A DNA stretch of 64,000 nucleotides, from the NCBI GenBank assembly GCA_019914995.1, contig CM034134.1, forward strand, positions 204,145-268,144. Reading direction: 5' to 3'. A program made the translations under genes and the position numbers. Each line of letters starts with the position of its first letter. The stretch's first letter is position 1. Shown here one piece after another: positions 58,331 through 64,000 of the stretch. The DNA comes from Acanthochlamys bracteata (lineage: Eukaryota > Streptophyta > Magnoliopsida > Pandanales > Velloziaceae). The notes under the pieces are model-generated. The model was given only the letters and a program-made list of their open reading frames with translations, had not been told where the DNA came from and made no database searches.

Positions 58331-59379
58331 GATTAAACAAATACGATTTTTTAAATTTTTTAAATTTATATATTCAATTATTGAAGAGACTACCGGAAAA
58401 ACCGAAGGGCAACGACCTGTCCGTCCTTGTGCCGCGAACAACTTTTATGTTACGGAAATTTATTCCGAGATTAATAAAAAGTTAAATGAAATTTTGTTTT
58501 GCTTTGGGCTTTGGGCCCGTTAGGTTGGTAAAAAGCCCGACAAAAGCTGTAAATTTTTTTGTTACTCAGTTTTGTTCTTATTTAATATTATTAAATATAT
58601 TACGCTCTACTTTTATTTAGTAATCTAAAATTTAAATATTAAACTTGAAGTCTGTCCTTTAAAAAAGTATTTTTTTTAAATAACTTATTTTATAAATTTA
58701 TTTTTTAGCAAATTTACTTTAAAATTGGAGCATTAGTTGGACCAGACTTTTTTATATTTCCTCCGCTCGTTTTGGCGACAAACAAACATGAAAAAAGTCT
58801 CATCCTAAAATTTGACTTATTCTTTTTACCAATCATTTATTAAAGAAAAAAAAATGTCCATGCTACAGAAAATTAATATAAAATTTTAAATAACCAATTA
58901 ATTAAATCAGTAATTTATGATAATTTTCTCTCTAAACATTTGTTAGGGATAATTATATCATTAAAATTTTTAACATAAAATATACGAAGTGTATAACCGT
59001 CATTTATATACATGTCGGAAATTGGTCCCCTCAACGCACGTGCATGGGTCCGGTTTTTTACTCCAAATAAGATTAAACATTACTTTTACAATTAAACCAT
59101 TCATGATTCTACTTATTTCGAGTAAACCCTTTATAACTCAAACGATTTTCTTTTAGAACCATAACAATGTTATTGTTCACATTTTGCTACCTCAAATTTT
59201 TTATAACGACCTTTCTTCACCTCTTTGTCTTCTCCAACAGTCGCAACAAGAAAAAATAAACAACTACTTTTTTTATTGAAAAATTAAAGTACAATTTGTT
59301 TAAAAAATCTTTTGAGGGTCTTTTCTGTTTTGGATCTCTAAAGTTAAGCTCGTCTTTGCTCAATGGTTAACAGAGTGCA

Positions 59380-59910
59380 ATAAAGTTTTTATTTTTATTG
59401 GAAGTTGATAGTAGTATATTTTGGAAGAAGAAGTAATCTTTTGACTCAAATTCAAAGCTGCAGTTGTTTTTCTATTTTAGAATGGAGAATAAGATTACTA
59501 GTGTAATAAAGATTTGATTTTTGATAGGGAGTTCAGAGAATATTTAGAGAAAAAGAAGCAATATTGTGAGCTGAAATTCGAAGTTCTTGTTTTATTTTTT
59601 GTTATTCGGTGAACAAAAGTTTGCCTTTCTCTTGAGGTTAATACTAGCGTGGTAAAGATTTGATTTTTGATTGGGAGTTGATAGAATATTGGGAAAAAGA
59701 AGCAATCTTTTAGCACAATTTCAAAGTTGTTGTTTTTCTCCTTCGGAATGGAAAAAAAGAGTGGATGCTTCTTGGGGTTGATAGCAGTGTAATAAAGATC
59801 TGATTTTTGATTGGGAGTTGATAGAATAATAGAAAAAAAGAAACAATCTTTGAGCTCAACTTCGAAGTTGTCGTCGTCTTTTTTGTTTGGAATGGAGAAA
59901 AAGATTGGAT
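59380..59910 (+). repeat. Degenerate tandem repeat upstream of the ARF start codon, four units
   Basis: The block TAAAGATTTGATTTTTGATN and GGGAGTTGATAGAATA, followed by AAAAAGAAGCAATCTTT and a CAAATTCGAAGTTGT-like part, recurs with heads near 59382, 59508, 59656 and 59792 (spacing about 125-150 bp). Copies are diverged and differ in length. The array ends about 130 bp before the ATG at 60037 and probably lies in the 5' UTR or proximal promoter. Confidence 0.75.
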
Positions 59911-60036
59911 CTTTTCTTGCTTTCCAGTGTGTTGTTGATACTGGGTTGCATGTTATTGCCTAAATAATTCAATAGAGAAGGAGCTGAATTGGTAGAAGAG
60001 AAGGAGTTGGGGTGTTGTTGGGATTTCTCTTTAGCA

Positions 60037-63000
60037 ATGAAGGCTCCTTCAAACAATCGACTCTTGCATAACTCAGCTGCTTCTGAAGGTGAATAATATT
60101 TTCTCCCTTTTACTTCACCTTTCCTAACTGTTTTTGGTCTCAGTTATTGTGTTTTTTTTTTTGAGTTTTAGTGGATGAATTTTGTTTTGTTTGTAAAGGA
60201 TTAGGCCTTTTTTGAGAAATAAGCATGTCAAGTATTTGACTTTGTTGAAATTTTTTCTTTAAAAAAGTTGCAATCTTTTGTGTTCCAAATGGAAAAGTTC
60301 TTGCATTCGAAATGTTGGTCATATTGATTATCTTGGAAATTTGTTTTTTCTTCTTTTTTCAAGGAGTTTCATTGAAGAATGAAGAGAAAAGTGGAACTTT
60401 TGCTTAGTTACCAAGTTCACGTACTGTTAACACTAGATTTCAGAACTATCATAAATTATTTTCTGGTGCCTTTTTGATTCTGGCATTTCACCTTAATGAG
60501 TTTTTTTTCACATGTACAAGTTCAGAAATTGAAAATGGAATAATTTTGATCTGTTAATATGTTCACTCCAAATCTTCTTGAGTAATTTTTTTTTCTTTTC
60601 ATTCTGTTTGTATGTTCTTAGGCTTTATAGGACTGGTAGGAGTAGTTCTTAAAATTTTTCATGCTGTATGATTACCATATCCATATGTAAATGCAGAGGA
60701 AAAAAAACCAATGAATTCTGAGCTATGGCATGCTTGCGCTGGTCCACTTGTATCCCTTCCACCAGTTGGAAGCCTTGTAGTTTACTTCCCTCAAGGCCAC
60801 AGCGAGCAGGTTTGTTATATCCTTCTTTCAGTTTTCAACTTGCTCTATCAATTGACAATTGACATAAAGAATTTCATGTCTGTATCAGGTGGCCGCTTCT
60901 ATGCAGAAGGATATAGATAGCATTCCGAGCTATCCGTCATTACCTTCGAAACTAATTTGCGTGCTTCATAGCGTGACTATGCATGTTAGAATGATTACTA
61001 TGATGCATTCCTGATTCCTTCACCAAAATTAGTTTGTCAATGATAGTGATGTATTTGGATTTCACAGGCTGATGCTGAAACTGATGAGGTTTTTGCTCAA
61101 ATGACTCTTCAACCTGTTAATAAAGTAGGTCAGCAATTTTATGTAACTTTAGTTCCACTAGTTTAAAAATTAAATGCAGTAATTCGTTAATGTTATCTTC
61201 TTGTTTCAAGAAATTGTTTTTTATGTAGTATGATAAAGAAGCTTTGTTAGCATCGGAAATGGGCCTGAAACAAAACAAGCAGCCTACGGAGTTCTTCTGC
61301 AAAACTCTTACAGCAAGCGACACGAGCACGCATGGTGGATTTTCGGTTCCCCGTCGTGCAGCTGAAAAGATTTTCCCTCCTCTGGTATGTTTAGTTTTGT
61401 TTTCCGAACGTCATCGGTCTACTTTATATTTGTGGTCTGTAAAATGCAATATGACTGCCTTACCAGGATGAAATGTTCATCAGGATTTTTCAATGCAACC
61501 GCCTGCGCAAGAATTAACAGCCAAAGACTTGCATGATGTATCATGGACATTTCGCCACATTTATCGAGGTACCAAAGCATTTCCAGAATTTCTTGTTTTG
61601 AAGATCTTAGTAACTACAACTCATAGTTAGTTCTAGCATTATCTCACCTCTAACGAGTAGTAGGTTTTTAAAGTTTGCTATCATTAATTTTACCTTTTTT
61701 TTTGCTCAACTATATTTGTATCATCTATGAACAATATAACAACGCACAAAAATTTATAACTATCTGTATCTTTAATTTCACTTCCACAAAACTGTTTCTT
61801 CACAATTTTTTTGAAAAAAAAATTGTTATCATCTAGCTTGCCTTTTATCAACAAATGTTTCTTTAACTTCAATGCTTATCGAAATAAATGCTCAAAACTT
61901 TCAGGTCAACCGAAGCGGCATTTACTTACAACAGGATGGAGTGTTTTCGTTAGTACAAAAAGACTTCTTGCAGGTGACTCTGTCCTCTTCATAAGGTTAG
62001 TTTTGTTGATGTATAACAGCCAGGCCTACAAAATTTTTTAAATCAAGTATCATGCTTTGTTGAATAAAAGGTTATCTTCTTGTCTTCAGAGATGAAAAGT
62101 CTCAGCTTCTTTTAGGCATAAGACGTGCAAACAGACAGCAGCCGGCTTTATCATCTTCCGTTTTATCTAGTGACAGCATGCATATAGGAATCCTTGCTGC
62201 TGCTGCGCATGCAACAGCAAACAACAGCCCGTTTACAATTTTCTACAACCCACGGTATTTTAGTTTACAATTTTGAATTTTTAGTACCCTTTCTGATTTT
62301 GAAGTGGTTAATTTATAAGCTACATACTCAAGTATCTAAGTAAGTTTTTGATGATCAGAGCGAGTCCTTCAGAGTTTGTCGTCCCTTTAGCCAAGTACAC
62401 AAAGGCTATGTATACACAAGTCTCTCTTGGTATGAGGTTCAGAATGATGTTTGAGACTGAGGAGTGTGGAGTACGTAGATATATGGGTACGATCACTGGA
62501 ATCAGCGACTTGGATCCTGTGAGGTGGAAAAATTCACAGTGGCGTAATCTCCAGGTCTCTTTTTTTGTCCCCCCCAAAATGGCTCCTAGACTATGCTTAC
62601 TTGTCAATCATGAAAATAGGAGGTCTATTTACTTCTCTTAGTTTCTCAATGCAATTTTTCGGACATGTAAACTAGTGAGGAAATACACAGGTTGGTTGGG
62701 ATGAGTCCACAGCTGGCGAGCGGCGCACTCGAGTGTCTATATGGGAAATCGAACCCGTGGCTACTCCTTTCTACATATGTCCTCCTCCATTTTTCAGGCC
62801 CAAGTCTATGAGACAACCAGGGATTACTGGTGATTTTTCGTACTAAAATTGTTCCCTTGTCTAGCATATCATCCATTCAGTTCTTTAGTATTCTTCAATT
62901 TATCTGTAAATGAGAAGGAATATTCATGTTTTACACATACCAGCTCATATGTAGACGCATTGCTGATGTACATGCATAGGCATACAAAGATTGATCAGAA

Positions 63001-64000
63001 ATTTACTTGATGTAGTAAATCTTAGGAGGAAACACTTGTTATCATGATAATGTCATCCATAATCTATTTGATGTTTCCTTGTGTTAGTAAGACAAGAAGG
63101 TTGAGATTTGTTAACCAATGGTGCCAAGTCGCCCTAGAGATGTTATAAGGAATAATGCTTTCATAAATTATTGACATATTAATAAGCTCAAGGATTGTAA
63201 AGTTTCATTATGTTCTTTTCAATTTGCTGTAGATGAATCTGACATCGACAATGCTTTCAGAAGAGCAATGCCTTGGCTTGGCGATGATTTTGGTTTGAAA
63301 GAAACCCAAAATTCAGTTTTCTCGGGACTCAACCTGGTTCAATGGATGGCAATGCAGCAGAACCCCCAACTGCTTGCCTCTGCCACTCAATCTTCATACT
63401 TACCTTCACTGGCCGCTGATAGCCTTCTTGTTGATAACCCCTCAAGGTTATTGAATTTCCAATCTAATCCTATGACTTCACAGAATTTTCAGTTCACTTC
63501 CAGGCCGATTCAACAACAAATTCCGCAAATGGATCAGTATCAGCAAAGTTCATCATCTGTTTGGCCACCCAAGCAGCAGCAGCAGCACCAACAACAACAT
63601 CAGCAAAGTCCGACTGTTGTCCAGCAGCTGCATATACAACAACCAACTCAACTACAACAAAGTTGTATGCTTCCACAAAAGCAACTTCACCAACAAGGTC
63701 AAGGTCAGCACGAACAATTACTTCAGCAACCACGACCTGCAGTGAGTCAGGATGTACTTATGGATCAGCAGGAGCAGAAGCAAAGTCCATTGTCTCAAAA
63801 TCAGCTTCTGAACCAGCTTCTGCAGCAATCACCTTTAAATCAAATGCCCCAGCAGGTCCCAAGACCGAGCACTCAGACTGAACGAGGTTCATGTTCATCT
63901 GACCCGAGCTTGATTCAAGCATCAACAATCCCTCAACTCTTGCAGCTGCAGCAGTCAGTCGAGCAGCAGCAAGCCATCGCAAAGCAACAACAGCAGCAGA
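60037..64000 (+). CDS. Auxin response factor, ARF7/ARF19 type, 5' part (cut at window end)
   Basis: Exons: 60037-60088, 60697-60809, 60889-60984, 61068-61124, 61229-61384, 61484-61568, 61905-61995, 62090-62254, 62359-62554, 62691-62829, then 63233 to beyond 64000; about 639 residues are visible. The N-terminus [13 protein letters not shown] and [20 protein letters not shown] lead into the dimerisation and B3 DNA-binding domain ([40 protein letters not shown]), which binds TGTCTC/TGTCGG auxin elements. The auxin_resp domain follows ([69 protein letters not shown]). The middle region starts [12 protein letters not shown] and becomes very Gln-rich, the hallmark of activating ARFs. The exact intron pattern and MKAP start fit ARF7/ARF19 better than ARF5, 6 or 8. 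The C-terminal PB1 domain that binds Aux/IAA repressors lies beyond the edge. Confidence 0.95.

Larger units (their letters stand above)
56028..60036. other. Intergenic region and upstream/leader region of the ARF gene
   Basis: No gene before 60037. Contents: a family A relic (56599-56859), a cluster of GGGCCC motifs (56919-57007), a possible solo LTR (57490-58001), a family B copy (58050-58330) and a tandem repeat (59380-59910) just upstream of the ARF start codon. The remainder is AT-rich. Confidence 0.55.

Noticed and set aside
63494..63982. Minus-strand and alternative plus-strand frames in the ARF middle region
   Set aside because: CAG/CAA-rich DNA stays open in several frames. Only the Gln-reading frame joins the upstream ARF exons.

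Overview
The window is nuclear DNA of a flowering plant, almost certainly a eudicot. The genes are plant-specific families (ARF, SAUR, SIP1-type trihelix, PMEI-like, DUF1350, DUF936), introns are canonical GT-AG, and the intergenic DNA is very AT-rich and full of small transposons. Species cannot be fixed from the sequence alone. There is no sign of prokaryotic operons, CRISPR arrays or organelle gene order.

Layout. 804-5210 (+): 11-exon gene for a 904-aa plant protein with a beta-sandwich-like C-terminal half reminiscent of TRAPP-associated proteins. 7967-9673 (-): small J-domain co-chaperone with a perfect heat-shock element upstream. 10794-11862 (+) and 14060-14470 (-): two SAUR auxin-response proteins, convergent, the first with an unusual intron. 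19246-22248 (-): plastid-type DUF1350 protein, 9 exons. 27197-34095 (+): 16-exon SAC-domain phosphoinositide phosphatase. 37129-37695 (+): secreted invertase/pectin methylesterase inhibitor-like protein. 40130-41428 (-): decayed DUF936 pseudogene. 43243-44157 (-): Ser-rich basic protein of unknown role. 45311-50274 (+): 8-exon beta-propeller (WD40-like) protein, tail to tail with a SIP1-clade trihelix transcription factor at 50675-51757 (-). 52605-56027: a young, non-autonomous LTR retrotransposon with intact LTRs and target-site duplication. 60037 to the right edge (+): 5' part of an ARF7/ARF19-type auxin response factor, cut by the window end in its Gln-rich middle region.

Repeats. Intergenic space is dominated by three families of 200-300 bp inverted-repeat elements. 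Two (ends GGGCGTGTTTAYC and GGGCGTGTTTCAAA) carry 3-bp target duplications and are best read as PIF/Harbinger Tourist-like MITEs. The third ends in G-rich GTTTGG-type termini and has many decayed copies. One MITE lies 100 bp upstream of the DUF1350 start codon. There is also an 815-bp hAT-like element, two relics of one LTR family, and three independent degenerate tandem repeats in transcribed leaders or introns (the 904-aa gene, the propeller gene, the ARF).

The genes are an ordinary plant neighbourhood and do not form a pathway. Two auxin themes recur (two SAURs, an activating-type ARF), but more than 45 kb separates them. I did not find a convincing new biochemical system. The most unusual items are the LTR element with no recognisable pol domains, the leader/intron tandem repeats, and the pseudogene.
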